DNA of 64,000 nt from NCBI RefSeq assembly GCF_034932365.1, contig NZ_JAYGHR010000009.1, positions 1 to 64,000 of the forward strand. The letters are read 5' to 3'. This document shows positions 43,968-51,620 of the stretch, piece after piece. Origin of the DNA: Capilliphycus robustus. Lineage in GTDB: Bacteria > Cyanobacteriota > Cyanobacteriia > Cyanobacteriales > Microcoleaceae. Each line of letters begins with the position of its first letter. Positions within the stretch are counted from its first letter, which is position 1. The notes under the pieces were generated by a model. It worked only from the letters and a program-made list of their open reading frames with translations, had not been told where the DNA came from and searched no databases. Position numbers and translations under genes: made by a program.

Positions 43968-44327
43968 TCCGAACTAAAGTGATAGTCTCCCGCAAAGCCT
44001 CTATCTTTCAGTAGAGTTCTTTGCAGGTTTGGCTAAAAACGGAAACGGGCTGACCGTTCCTTTCAATCTTGTTAAAACAAGTCTTTAAAATTTAAAAACA
44101 TTGATCCCCAATGGTTATTCGCCGAATGTTACGTCTTTTTAACGAAAGGCTTGAAGGGGAGTGGAGGTTCAATCGGTTTTTGATTGACTCTACTTTTATC
44201 CTATTCTTTTCTCTGCAAATTGCCATCATCCTTGAGTGCTTCCTCATAGTTACAAAACGAAAAGAATAGCGAGGACAAGGATTTTTAGGTTATTATTAAA
44301 AAAGATGAAGTTTATGAGGATGGTTCG
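43968..44327. other. Divergent promoter region, ppsA / HxlR regulator
   Basis: A 360-bp gap with pyrimidine-rich stretches. No clear palindromic operator, hairpin terminator or small gene was seen. Confidence 0.4.
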
Positions 44328-44720
44328 ATGAAGGTCAAAACAGACGATTCTACCCCTTTGCTGCTGAATGTCCCTCAGTGTCTAGAGATCACCTCTCCTA
44401 TCGAATTTATTTTGGATCGGGTCGGGAGGAAGTGGTCGCTTCAGATTCTCAGAGAACTGTTTCAGGGAAGTCGCCGAACCTATGAACTCCTTGAGGCGTT
44501 ACCCGGAATTAGTACGAAAACTTTAACGATTCGACTCCGACAACTCGAACAATATGGTTTGGTTAAACGCACGGTATATCCCGAAATTCCGCCCAAAGTA
44601 GAATATTCTCTAACTGAAAAAGGCGAAGAACTTCAACCCGTTATCGAAGCGTTACAACAAGTCGGACAACAATGGCTACAACAACAGTCTCATGTTTGTC
44701 CGTTAGAATTGAGCGGGTGA
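44328..44720 (+). CDS. HxlR-family winged-helix transcriptional regulator
   Basis: A 130-residue regulator with the HxlR core: IEFILDRVGRKWSLQILREL at about 26-45, then GISTKTLTIRLRQLEQYGLV (recognition helix region) and the wing YPEIPPKVEYSLTEKGEEL. HxlR proteins respond to small electrophiles or oxidants through cysteine, or to unknown ligands; the two cysteines here (about positions 18 and 125) are outside the core. It is divergent from ppsA and followed by a hairpin (44761-44809). Confidence 0.9.
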   Translation: MKVKTDDSTPLLLNVPQCLEITSPIEFILDRVGRKWSLQILRELFQGSRRTYELLEALPGISTKTLTIRLRQLEQYGLVKRTVYPEIPPKVEYSLTEKGEELQPVIEALQQVGQQWLQQQSHVCPLELSG

Positions 44721-44760
44721 GATGAACTGTAGGATTGCTTGAGTTGGCATCCTGAATTCA

Positions 44761-44816
44761 CCACCAAGACACTAATACACAAAGATTTTATTTCTTCGTG
44801 TCTTAGTGGTTTGTAT
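44761..44816 (+). terminator. Hairpin terminator after the HxlR gene
   Basis: CCACCAAGACAC (44761-44772) pairs with GTGTCTTAGTGG (44798-44809), 11 of 12 bases, followed by a T-rich tract. The loop includes ACACAAAGA, related to other dispersed CACAAAGA sequences, e.g. near 49640. Confidence 0.55.
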
Positions 44817-44841
44817 TTTTTAAACGAGAGTGTTTTTTAAC

Positions 44842-45582
44842 ATGAACCTAGAGACTTTCTTCGAGATTCATCAAGGTTTACCCCGTGAAGGGCCAGGTGA
44901 TTTTGAGTCCACCCAAAAAGCCTATTCCTTGTTAACCCATTTACCGCCCCAACCGCTTATTTTGGACTTGGGTTGTGGGCCAGGGATGCAAACTCTGGAT
45001 TTGGTTGAACTCTCAAACGGAACAGTCATCGCTGTTGATAATCATCAACCTTTTCTCGATCAATTGCATCAAAAAGCGGTGGAAAAAGGTGTTGCAGATC
45101 AGATTCAAATTGTTAACGCCGATATGTCAGCACTTGAATTTCATCACAGCAGTTTTGATGTGATTTGGGCGGAAGGTTCAGCTTATAGTATTGGCTTTGA
45201 AAATGCGCTTTCTTGTTGGAAACCGTTGTTAAAAAAACCAGGCTATTTAGCAGCAACGGAGATTTCTTGGCTTGCACCTAACCCCCCAGAAGAATTACAA
45301 CAATTTTGGGATCAAGAATATCCTCATATGCGGGATATTGAAGCGAATCGATTGATTATTCAACGGGCGGGATATCAAGAAATCGGCTATTTTGTGCTTC
45401 CTGAGTCGGCTTGGTGGGTGCATTATTACACCCCGCTTGAACAAAAATTAATTACGTTATCTCAAAAGTACAAAGATGATGCTGATAAATTAGAAGTTGT
45501 TGAACTTCATCAACAGGAAATTGATCTCTATCGTCAATATTCCGCTTATTATGGGTATGTTTTTTATCTCATGCAAGTTTGA
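44842..45582 (+). CDS. Class I SAM-dependent methyltransferase
   Basis: A 246-residue methyltransferase. SAM motif I is LILDLGCGPGMQTLDLVELS (about 37-56), with acidic loop VIAVDNHQPFLDQL and motif IVNADMSAL. The N-terminal ETFFEIHQGLPREGPGDFES and C-terminal SAWWVHYYTPLEQKL resemble small-molecule methyltransferases of unknown substrate in bacteria. I prefer the ATG at 44842 over an upstream in-frame GTG at 44830, because it has GAGAG upstream and matches the family start. A terminator follows at 45587-45621. Confidence 0.85.
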   Translation: MNLETFFEIHQGLPREGPGDFESTQKAYSLLTHLPPQPLILDLGCGPGMQTLDLVELSNGTVIAVDNHQPFLDQLHQKAVEKGVADQIQIVNADMSALEFHHSSFDVIWAEGSAYSIGFENALSCWKPLLKKPGYLAATEISWLAPNPPEELQQFWDQEYPHMRDIEANRLIIQRAGYQEIGYFVLPESAWWVHYYTPLEQKLITLSQKYKDDADKLEVVELHQQEIDLYRQYSAYYGYVFYLMQV

Positions 45583-45586
45583 AATG

Positions 45587-45621
45587 AAAAACCCGGTAAC
45601 TTTCGCGATCGCCGGGTTTTT
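45587..45621 (+). terminator. Hairpin terminator (AAACCCGG family with HIP1 loop)
   Basis: AAAAACCCGG (45587-45596) pairs with CCGGGTTTTT (45612-45621). The loop carries a near-HIP1 sequence CGCGATCG. It follows the methyltransferase stop by five bases. Confidence 0.75.
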
Positions 45622-45674
45622 GGGGTGTAGAATGTTATAATAATTATCATAAAAACTCTAGCTAAACAAGGCTT

Positions 45675-45875
45675 ATGCAGATTAAAGCAGTGATACATAC
45701 CGCAGAAGAAGGTGGATATTGGGCAGAAGTTCCAGCGTTACCGGGCTGTATTACTGAAGGAGATACAATGGAGGAAGTTTTAACCAATCTTCAGGATGCG
45801 ATAGAAGGTTGGTTAGAGGTTGCAAGTAATTCTTACACTCCTGAACCAAATAGTCAGATTGTGGAAGTCAATTAA
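45675..45875 (+). CDS. HicB-like (UPF0150) antitoxin-domain protein
   Basis: A 66-residue single-domain protein with the HicB N-terminal fold: AVIHTAEEGGYWAEVPALPG with CITEGDTMEEVLTNLQDAIE, the classic degenerate RNase H-like pattern. Full-length HicB antitoxins also carry a C-terminal DNA-binding domain; here it is absent. No hicA-type toxin gene (about 60 residues, dsRBD-like) is on either side. The next gene is a DUF2584-like gene 12 bp downstream, so the pair probably forms an operon with an unknown job. It may be a solitary antitoxin or a repurposed regulator. Confidence 0.85.
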   Translation: MQIKAVIHTAEEGGYWAEVPALPGCITEGDTMEEVLTNLQDAIEGWLEVASNSYTPEPNSQIVEVN

Positions 45876-45887
45876 AAGGAAAAAACA

Positions 45888-46148
45888 ATGGGTATGCCCT
45901 GTGAAGTTAATAGCATTTTAAAACTGCCACCACAAAGTTATCCAAAAGAATTGAATCTAGGATCACAATATCAAGTTTGCAAGGAGGGCTATAGAATTAT
46001 CCCGATTGATGTCCCTATTCTGTTAGTTGATGAGAATTGGACTGCTCACGCTGATATTGTTATTCATAAGCTTACATGGGAAAAAAATCAGACATTTATA
46101 GTATTTGAAATCGATAGAATATACAGTCAATCTTTTCAAGTAAAATAG
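45888..46148 (+). CDS. DUF2584-like protein
   Basis: An 86-residue protein starting MGMPCEVNSILKLPPQSYPK, with central IIPIDVPILLVDENWTAHAD and IVIHKLTWEKNQTFIVFEID. The opening MGMPCEVNSILKL is highly distinctive and matches a cyanobacterial family that I believe is DUF2584; function unknown. No signal peptide or membrane segment is seen, and predicted structure is mostly beta. It is probably co-transcribed with the HicB-like gene. A short inverted repeat TATAGC/GCTATA (46166-46187) follows. Confidence 0.7.
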   Translation: MGMPCEVNSILKLPPQSYPKELNLGSQYQVCKEGYRIIPIDVPILLVDENWTAHADIVIHKLTWEKNQTFIVFEIDRIYSQSFQVK

Positions 46149-46165
46149 CTCATCTCAAATGAGAA

Positions 46166-46187
46166 TATAGCCGGATTTTCTGCTATA
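46166..46187. repeat. TATAGC/GCTATA inverted repeat
   Basis: TATAGC and GCTATA are separated by 10 bases. The ends match the termini (TAGC...CTGCTA, flanked by TA) of the MITE family at 311 and 3347, with the whole interior missing. It may be a deletion derivative or chance. Confidence 0.3.
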
Positions 46188-46229
46188 AATTAAACAAAAA
46201 TTAGCTTAATTTAATTCCTTAAATCTTGA

Positions 46230-47387
46230 TCATTTTTTCTCTAAACATCCCGAAATTTGATCGGGTTGAACTTCTATTTTTTCAGATGATGTAACGTGAG
46301 GTAATTTGACGGTAAAAGTTGTTCCTTTCCCGAGTTCACTTTCAACGCTAATTTCACCTTGATGTAAATCAACCGCTTGCTTAACAATAGACAATCCTAA
46401 CCCAGTTCCCTTAATATTCCCCACATTAGAAGCCCGTTCAAATTGCTGAAAGAGTTTTTGATAATAGTTTTTAGGAATGCCAATACCTTCATCTTTTACT
46501 CGAAAGATCACTTGTTTTAAATCACAGTTTACCTCTAAGTTAATGCAGCCCCCATTCGGAGAATACTTAATCGCATTTGAGAGTAAATTTGTTAGAATAT
46601 AATGCAACAGTTTAATATCCAGAGAAGTTGGAGAACAATTACTATGACAGGTAAATTTCAGGGTATGCTTGTCTGTGGCGATCGCAAGGCATTCATCCAG
46701 CAAATCTTGGCAAAATTTTATCAGATCTAGAGGCTCAGGATTAAACGGATGTTTCGCCGCTTCTGAGCGAATCAGAAATAAAACATCTTCGAGGATATCA
46801 TTCATATTTTGAATAGAAGTGCGAATTAAGTCCAGATGTTTCTGCCTTTTCTGACAAGATAACTGCTCTCCATATTCATGCAAAATTCCTGCTATAGCCT
46901 GAATAACCGTCATGCGGTTGCGTAAATTATGAGAAGCCCGAGAAAGATGTCGAGATTTTTCTTGGCTTTTGGCTTCAGCATCAAATATTGACTTTTGGAG
47001 TTGAACCGCCTGTTGATGTTTGCTGAGTGCAATTTGAATCGTCGCGTGCAATTCTCGTTCGTTAATGGGTTTGAGAATATAACCGTAAGACCCAGTACCT
47101 TGAGCGCGTTTTAAGGTTTGATCATCGGCATAAGCTGTGACATAAATCACCGGAACGAAATAAGATTGATAAATCTCAGCCGCCGTTTCTATGCCATCTC
47201 TGTCTCCTTCTATTAAAATATCCATCAAGATCAAATCGGGGTGAAACTCACGGGTTCGTTGAATGGCTTCCACCCCCGAAGCCACAATATCCATAACTTG
47301 ATAGCCTAACTTTTTGAGTTTACGGGCTAACCCCTGAGCAATCAAAAATTCATCTTCAACAATAAGAATTTTAGCCTCACTCATCAC
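46230..47387 (-). CDS. Receiver-histidine kinase hybrid protein
   Basis: A 385-residue signalling protein with reversed hybrid order: N-terminal receiver (KILIVEDE at about 6-13, phospho-acceptor Asp56 in LILMDILIE, Lys107 in YILKPINE). A helical linker follows, then HisKA with His153 in SRASHNLRNRMTV and a HATPase domain (N box LTNLLSNAIKYSPNGG, G boxes DEGIGIPKN and GTGLGLSIVKQ). No membrane or sensor domain is present, so it receives phosphate through the receiver and probably relays it. Such REC-HK proteins are common in cyanobacteria. It stands alone and no response-regulator partner is adjacent. Confidence 0.92.
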   Translation of the reverse strand: MMSEAKILIVEDEFLIAQGLARKLKKLGYQVMDIVASGVEAIQRTREFHPDLILMDILIEGDRDGIETAAEIYQSYFVPVIYVTAYADDQTLKRAQGTGSYGYILKPINERELHATIQIALSKHQQAVQLQKSIFDAEAKSQEKSRHLSRASHNLRNRMTVIQAIAGILHEYGEQLSCQKRQKHLDLIRTSIQNMNDILEDVLFLIRSEAAKHPFNPEPLDLIKFCQDLLDECLAIATDKHTLKFTCHSNCSPTSLDIKLLHYILTNLLSNAIKYSPNGGCINLEVNCDLKQVIFRVKDEGIGIPKNYYQKLFQQFERASNVGNIKGTGLGLSIVKQAVDLHQGEISVESELGKGTTFTVKLPHVTSSEKIEVQPDQISGCLEKK

Positions 47388-47788
47388 TCACACAACCTGT
47401 TAAACGCCTAGAGAAATCGTGAACACCCATGAGGTAAACTTAGCTAGAACTCGTTGTGAACAATAGCACATCTACCTTGAGTTAAATCTTATCGTTATTC
47501 AGACAACCTTATCGGTGATCATGATCCTCTGCCCCCCAGTCCTATTTGCCGACGCACTACAGGTTGAAATCAAAAACTGTAACAAATTTTACAATTTTCT
47601 CTCAAACTCAAAAATTTAAGTTAATCTAGAAATAGAGGAAATCCAGTCAGGGATCAAGGAATTAGTACAATAAATTGATAAGTACAAGTACAGGAGCCGA
47701 AAAATAGCTGCCCTCCTGTCCCTTTTTGGGGTGCAATGATCGATTTCCCCTATCTCAGTCTTAACGACACGCTAAGAGGTTAAAACTC
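47388..47788. other. Divergent promoter region, REC-HK / gdhA
   Basis: A 401-bp gap. It contains an NtcA-type palindrome (47579-47592) with a candidate -10 element about 24 bases downstream. No gene was seen. Confidence 0.45.
47579..47592 (+). promoter_or_regulatory. NtcA-type binding site upstream of gdhA
   Basis: GTAACAAATTTTAC fits the GTA-N8-TAC consensus exactly. TAAGTT (TAN3T) at 47617-47622 is placed about 24 bases downstream, close to the usual NtcA-activated promoter spacing. It is 197 bp upstream of gdhA, a nitrogen-assimilation gene. Confidence 0.45.
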
Positions 47789-49075
47789 ATGGTTTCATCA
47801 CTGCAAGTCCCCGTCGCACCAACTCCCGCCTATATTTGCCCTTATGATCGCACCTGTAGCTATCTACAACAAGCAGCCGATCAACTGCAAATCGATCCAA
47901 ATGTGATCGTCATTCTCGAACAACCCCGCAAAGTTGTCACCGTTTCTATTCCCATTAAACTCGATAACGGCCAAGTCAAAGTCCTCGCCGGACATCGGGT
48001 GCAACATTGCGATGTTCTTGGCCCCTACAAAGGCGGAACCCGCTATCATCCTGCGGTTAGTTTACAAGAATTATCCGCCCTTGCCATGTTAATGACGTGG
48101 AAATGCGCCTTACTGGGAATTCCTTACGGCGGTGCCAAAGGTGGAATTGCCATTAATCCTAATCATTATAGTTTAGGAGAACTCGAACGCATTACCCGTC
48201 GCTATGTGAGTGAACTGATTAAAGATATCGGCCCCGAACTCGATATTCCCGCCCCAGATATTGGAACTTCATCTAGGGAAATGGCTTGGATGATGGATAC
48301 TTATTCAATGAATATGGGTCGGGCAATTCCTGGAGTTGTCACCGGAAAACCCTTGTCTATTGGCGGTTCTAAAGGGCGAGATTTAGCCACAGGACGAGGC
48401 GTAATGATTGCGGTACGAGAAGCGTTACTCGAACAAAATCGCAGTCTTAAAGGCGTAAAAATAGTGATTCAAGGCTTCGGAAAAGTTGGGGCAGCAGCAG
48501 CACAACTCTTGCATGAAGCGGGATCTAAAATATTAGCGATTTCTGATGTTTCCGGCGGACTTTTTAACGAACAAGGGTTAGATATTCCGGCATTGCAACA
48601 ATATGCCGCCCAAAATAATTATAGTATTGCTGGATTTTCGGGTGGTGAAATGATTTCTAATGCGGATTTGTTGACCTTACCCTGTGAAGTGCTAATTCCG
48701 GCGGCGTTAGAAGATCAAATTACGGAAGACAATGCAGATAAAATTCAAGCACAAATTGTGGTAGAAGCGGCAAATGCGCCCATTACGTTAATCGCCGATC
48801 AAATGTTAGAAGCCAAAGGCGTGATGGTATTACCAGATATTCTCGCAAATGCCGGGGGTGTTGTGGTCAGTTATCTGGAATGGGTGCAAGGTCAATCTTA
48901 TGTTTTTTGGGATGAAAAACGGGTGAACCGAGAAATGGAAAAATTGATGGTACACGCTTATCATCGAGTCAGTGAACGTTCACAAAAACAAGGTGTTTCC
49001 ATGCGTTTGGCGGCTTATACTTTGGGGGTGGGTCGTGTGGCGCAAGCCTTAAGCGATCGCGGTTTGTATCCATAA
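47789..49075 (+). CDS. gdhA: Glutamate dehydrogenase (GdhA, NAD(P)-dependent)
   Basis: Interconverts 2-oxoglutarate plus ammonium and glutamate. The 428-residue protein has the catalytic block ALLGIPYGGAKGGIAINPNH (Lys in GGAKGGI), PAPDIGTSSREMAWMMDTYS, the Rossmann motif IQGFGKVGAAAAQLLHEAG, and the terminal LAAYTLGVGRVAQALSDRGL. The hexameric, short-form bacterial/archaeal type is indicated by length. An NtcA-like site lies upstream, so regulation by nitrogen status is plausible. A hairpin terminator follows at 49096-49126. In cyanobacteria GS-GOGAT is the main route, so this enzyme is usually accessory. Confidence 0.95.
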   Translation: MVSSLQVPVAPTPAYICPYDRTCSYLQQAADQLQIDPNVIVILEQPRKVVTVSIPIKLDNGQVKVLAGHRVQHCDVLGPYKGGTRYHPAVSLQELSALAMLMTWKCALLGIPYGGAKGGIAINPNHYSLGELERITRRYVSELIKDIGPELDIPAPDIGTSSREMAWMMDTYSMNMGRAIPGVVTGKPLSIGGSKGRDLATGRGVMIAVREALLEQNRSLKGVKIVIQGFGKVGAAAAQLLHEAGSKILAISDVSGGLFNEQGLDIPALQQYAAQNNYSIAGFSGGEMISNADLLTLPCEVLIPAALEDQITEDNADKIQAQIVVEAANAPITLIADQMLEAKGVMVLPDILANAGGVVVSYLEWVQGQSYVFWDEKRVNREMEKLMVHAYHRVSERSQKQGVSMRLAAYTLGVGRVAQALSDRGLYP

Positions 49076-49095
49076 AGTTTGATGAGTGTATAATA

Positions 49096-49126
49096 AAATC
49101 CCGGTAACTTCTGCGAAACCGGGATT
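49096..49126 (+). terminator. Hairpin terminator after gdhA
   Basis: AAATCCCGGT (49096-49105) pairs with ACCGGGATTT (49117-49126). It is a divergent member of the AAACCCGG family. Confidence 0.7.
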
Positions 49127-49210
49127 TGAAAAAGGATTGTTCATGCTAATTTGAGATGTAGAGATATACCCTTGTATGTCTCTACAAATGTTGATTAATT
49201 TTAGGGGAAT

Positions 49211-49492
49211 TTAGAAGGTGTTGGGGAATCTCAAAGCGATAATACCTAGCAGCGCGATTAAACCCAGCGCCCGACGAAAGTAGTTAACACCTTCAAAAAG
49301 TTCTAGCCAAGCCCAAGTAAACCAAGAACCAAAAGCAATTGCATCTAAACCTGTATGGAGATTACCACTTGGAAAAACAAATGTGAGTACCGTTGTTGTA
49401 ATCCCGACTATTAGTGGTAAATTTGGGGGTTGAGCAATCACAATATTGCCAGAGTTGTCTCGAAAAGTTTGATCGAATAAGCTATTTTCCAT
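49211..49492 (-). CDS. Small hypothetical membrane protein
   Basis: A 93-residue protein with two hydrophobic segments (about residues 25-42, IVGITTTVLTFVFPSGNL, and 74-88, ALGLIALLGIIALRF) and a middle amphipathic piece containing AIAFGSWFTWAWLELFEGVN. The start MENSLFDQTF is good, and the sequence looks protein-like and typical of short cyanobacterial membrane proteins of unknown function. I do not recognise the family. No functional inference is possible from neighbours: upstream is repeat-like DNA (49560-49730) and downstream is the convergent gdhA. Confidence 0.7.
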   Translation of the reverse strand: MENSLFDQTFRDNSGNIVIAQPPNLPLIVGITTTVLTFVFPSGNLHTGLDAIAFGSWFTWAWLELFEGVNYFRRALGLIALLGIIALRFPNTF

Positions 49493-49733
49493 GAATCATC
49501 AAATGAACTATTTTTTCTTAATTTAAGTCTACTGGGTTCTGGGAATCTCTACCCTCTCTCTTTAGTAATAATTGGGGGTTGAGTAGCCACCGTGCAGGAA
49601 GTCAGTGTATTGTTTTTGTCCCTTTGCTGTCGGCTTTTTTGACCACAAAGACGCGAAGACACAAAGAGTTCTAGGCTGGGTGACTATTTCTAATTCAATT
49701 GCTGAGATTATCGCTAAACTAATGTCACCCACT

Positions 49734-50705
49734 CTACTGAGGTTCAAAAGCAGTGACTTTTCCCCCTAACGCTTCAACAATCGTTTCAGTATTTGACACT
49801 AACATTTTAATATAGCTATCCCCGTCACTTCCCGGCGCACCAATTGAATCAGAATAAAGTTCATTTTCGGCTAATTTTACGCCGGCTTCTTCAGCTACAG
49901 TTGTGATTAATTTTGGGTTAATTGTGGTTTCTGCAAAAATAGCGGGAACTTGACTTTTCCGAATAGAATCTGCTAACTGACTAACCGTTTGGGCGCTGGG
50001 TTGTTCTTCGGTACTAATTCCAATTAAAGTTCCTGTTATCTCTAAACCATAAGCACGGGCATAATATTGAAAAGCATCGTGAGTGGTGACTAATTTACGT
50101 TGGTTTTCAGGAATGGTTGCAATTTGTTGTTCGATCCAACTATCGAGTTGTTGCAATTCTTGGGTGAGTTTTGCTGCATTTTTGGTGAATATTTCTCGGT
50201 CTTCTGGAGAAATTTCTATCAAGTTATCTCGAATCGTATTCACCATTATTATAACATTTTCAACATTTCCCCAAACGTGGGGATCGGGTTCAGTTTGTCC
50301 TTTATATTCCATCTCTAAAGGTGAGGCTATCTCCCCAACAGCGACTTTTTTGGCTCCGACTCCTGCGGCATTCATTAACTTAATTAATCCCGGTTCTAAA
50401 TTGTAGCCATTATAAAAAATTAAATCGGCTTTTTCAAAGGCAATACTATCTTGAGGAACAGGTTCATAAACATGAGGATCAGCACCCGCTTCTAAAATTC
50501 CTTGGTGTTCAATTTCATCACCGCCAATGGTTTCGGTTAAGTCCGCAATAATCGTACTCGTTGAAACCACTTGGGGTTGATCATTGTCGGAATTATTTGT
50601 AACTTCTTGGGTACAGCTACTTAATAAAGTTCCCCATAGAATCCCCGCCGTCGTCCACCTGAAGACAGAGTTCCAAGCCTGATGAATACTCACGTTTAAC
50701 CTCAC
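49734..50705 (-). CDS. mntC: Manganese/zinc ABC transporter substrate-binding lipoprotein (MntC-like)
   Basis: A 323-residue cluster 9 metal-binding protein. The N-terminus has a hydrophobic leader ending GTLLSSC, a lipobox (Cys near 31), so a lipoprotein is likely. Metal ligands are expected in DPHVYEPVPQDSIAFEKADL (His near 77), DPHVWGNVENV (His near 143) and TTHDAFQYYARAYGLE (His near 209), with the acidic ligand near ENELYSDSIGAPGS. It is divergent from the ATPase and permease genes, with a repeat-rich promoter between. In Synechocystis the corresponding mntCAB genes form one operon; here mntC is split off. Manganese rather than zinc is inferred from no long His-rich loop and from cyanobacterial precedent. 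Confidence 0.87.
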   Translation of the reverse strand: MRLNVSIHQAWNSVFRWTTAGILWGTLLSSCTQEVTNNSDNDQPQVVSTSTIIADLTETIGGDEIEHQGILEAGADPHVYEPVPQDSIAFEKADLIFYNGYNLEPGLIKLMNAAGVGAKKVAVGEIASPLEMEYKGQTEPDPHVWGNVENVIIMVNTIRDNLIEISPEDREIFTKNAAKLTQELQQLDSWIEQQIATIPENQRKLVTTHDAFQYYARAYGLEITGTLIGISTEEQPSAQTVSQLADSIRKSQVPAIFAETTINPKLITTVAEEAGVKLAENELYSDSIGAPGSDGDSYIKMLVSNTETIVEALGGKVTAFEPQ

Positions 50706-50716
50706 TTCCGAAGGAT

Positions 50717-50756
50717 TTTCATATTCTTTTCATTGATTATTTCATAATTCTTTCAT
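50717..50756. promoter_or_regulatory. Four phased TTTCAT repeats, candidate ManR operator
   Basis: TTTCAT occurs at 50717, 50728, 50740 and 50751, i.e. every 11-12 bases, one helical turn, in the 93-bp gap between divergent mntC and mntA. Direct repeats spaced one turn apart are typical of OmpR/PhoB-type regulators. In Synechocystis manganese represses mntCAB through the OmpR-type regulator ManR; that this array is its target is inference. Confidence 0.55.
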
Positions 50757-50798
50757 TTTTGCGTTATCCTAGAACTTGTAGCGACGAATAATCAAGCG

Positions 50799-51599
50799 AT
50801 GGACACCCTACGATTCTTTGACGATAGCGCGACTTCGGCTCAACTGACATCCGTCTCTATGGGGATTTCAGCGATTAGCATCAACCATCTCAGCGTCCAA
50901 TATCGAGGCGTTGAGGCGTTGCAAGACATTTCTTTGGAAATCAAACCCGGACGCCTAACCGGAGTTATTGGCCCCAATGGAGCGGGAAAAAGTACATTAA
51001 TGAAGGCGATGTTAGGCTTAATTCCGGCGATGGGTGAACCCGTGTTGTATGGAAGTCAACCCTTGAGTCAACAGCGTCAACGAGTGGCTTATGTTCCCCA
51101 GCGATCGCAAATTGACTGGACCTATCCAGCGACAGTTTGGGATGTGGTTATGATGGGGAGAATTCGTAAAACGGGGTGGTTTCGTCGCTTTTCTACCGTG
51201 AGTCGTCGTCAGGCGTCGGAAGCGTTAGAAAGAGTGGGAATGACAGAGTATAAAAATCGTCCCATTGGTCAATTATCAGGAGGTCAACAACAGCGTGTCT
51301 TTTTAGCGCGATCGCTCGCTCAAGAAGCAGAAATTTTCTGTTTTGATGAACCCTTTGTGGGAATTGATCAAAAAACCGAGAATATCATTTTTAAAATCTT
51401 TCGAGATTTAGCAAATTCCGGTAAAATTGTTTTAGTGATTAATCACGATTTAGGAGAATCCATTACCAATTTTGATGAGATCATTTTGCTGAATAAAGAA
51501 CTAATTGCTGCGGGTCGCCGTCAACAGGTTCTCCAAGAGGAAAATTTGAGTCGTGCTTATGGCGGAAAGGTGATTTTCTTTTCAGAAAATGCTGCCTAA
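50799..51599 (+). CDS. mntA: Manganese/zinc ABC transporter ATP-binding protein (MntA-like)
   Basis: A 266-residue ABC ATPase. Walker A: GVIGPNGAGKSTLMKAMLGL near residue 60; signature QLSGGQQQRVFLARSLAQ near 165; Walker B EIFCFDEPFVGID near 187; H-loop VLVINHDLGESI near 213. The N-terminus may begin at Met21 (MGISAISINHLSVQYRG, 50859) rather than 50799, since the first 20 residues are not family-like. It powers the permease encoded 21 bp downstream, and both are divergent from the substrate-binding protein gene. It is regulated, presumably, through the phased repeats upstream. Confidence 0.92.
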   Translation: MDTLRFFDDSATSAQLTSVSMGISAISINHLSVQYRGVEALQDISLEIKPGRLTGVIGPNGAGKSTLMKAMLGLIPAMGEPVLYGSQPLSQQRQRVAYVPQRSQIDWTYPATVWDVVMMGRIRKTGWFRRFSTVSRRQASEALERVGMTEYKNRPIGQLSGGQQQRVFLARSLAQEAEIFCFDEPFVGIDQKTENIIFKIFRDLANSGKIVLVINHDLGESITNFDEIILLNKELIAAGRRQQVLQEENLSRAYGGKVIFFSENAA

Positions 51600-51620
51600 G
51601 CTGAAACTGAGTGAAATAAA

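Noticed and set aside
49562..49747. 61-codon minus-strand frame between gdhA-side membrane gene and mntC
   Set aside because: It overlaps the 3' end of mntC, lacks a ribosome-binding site, and includes the dispersed CACAAAGACGCGAAGACACA-type intergenic repeat.
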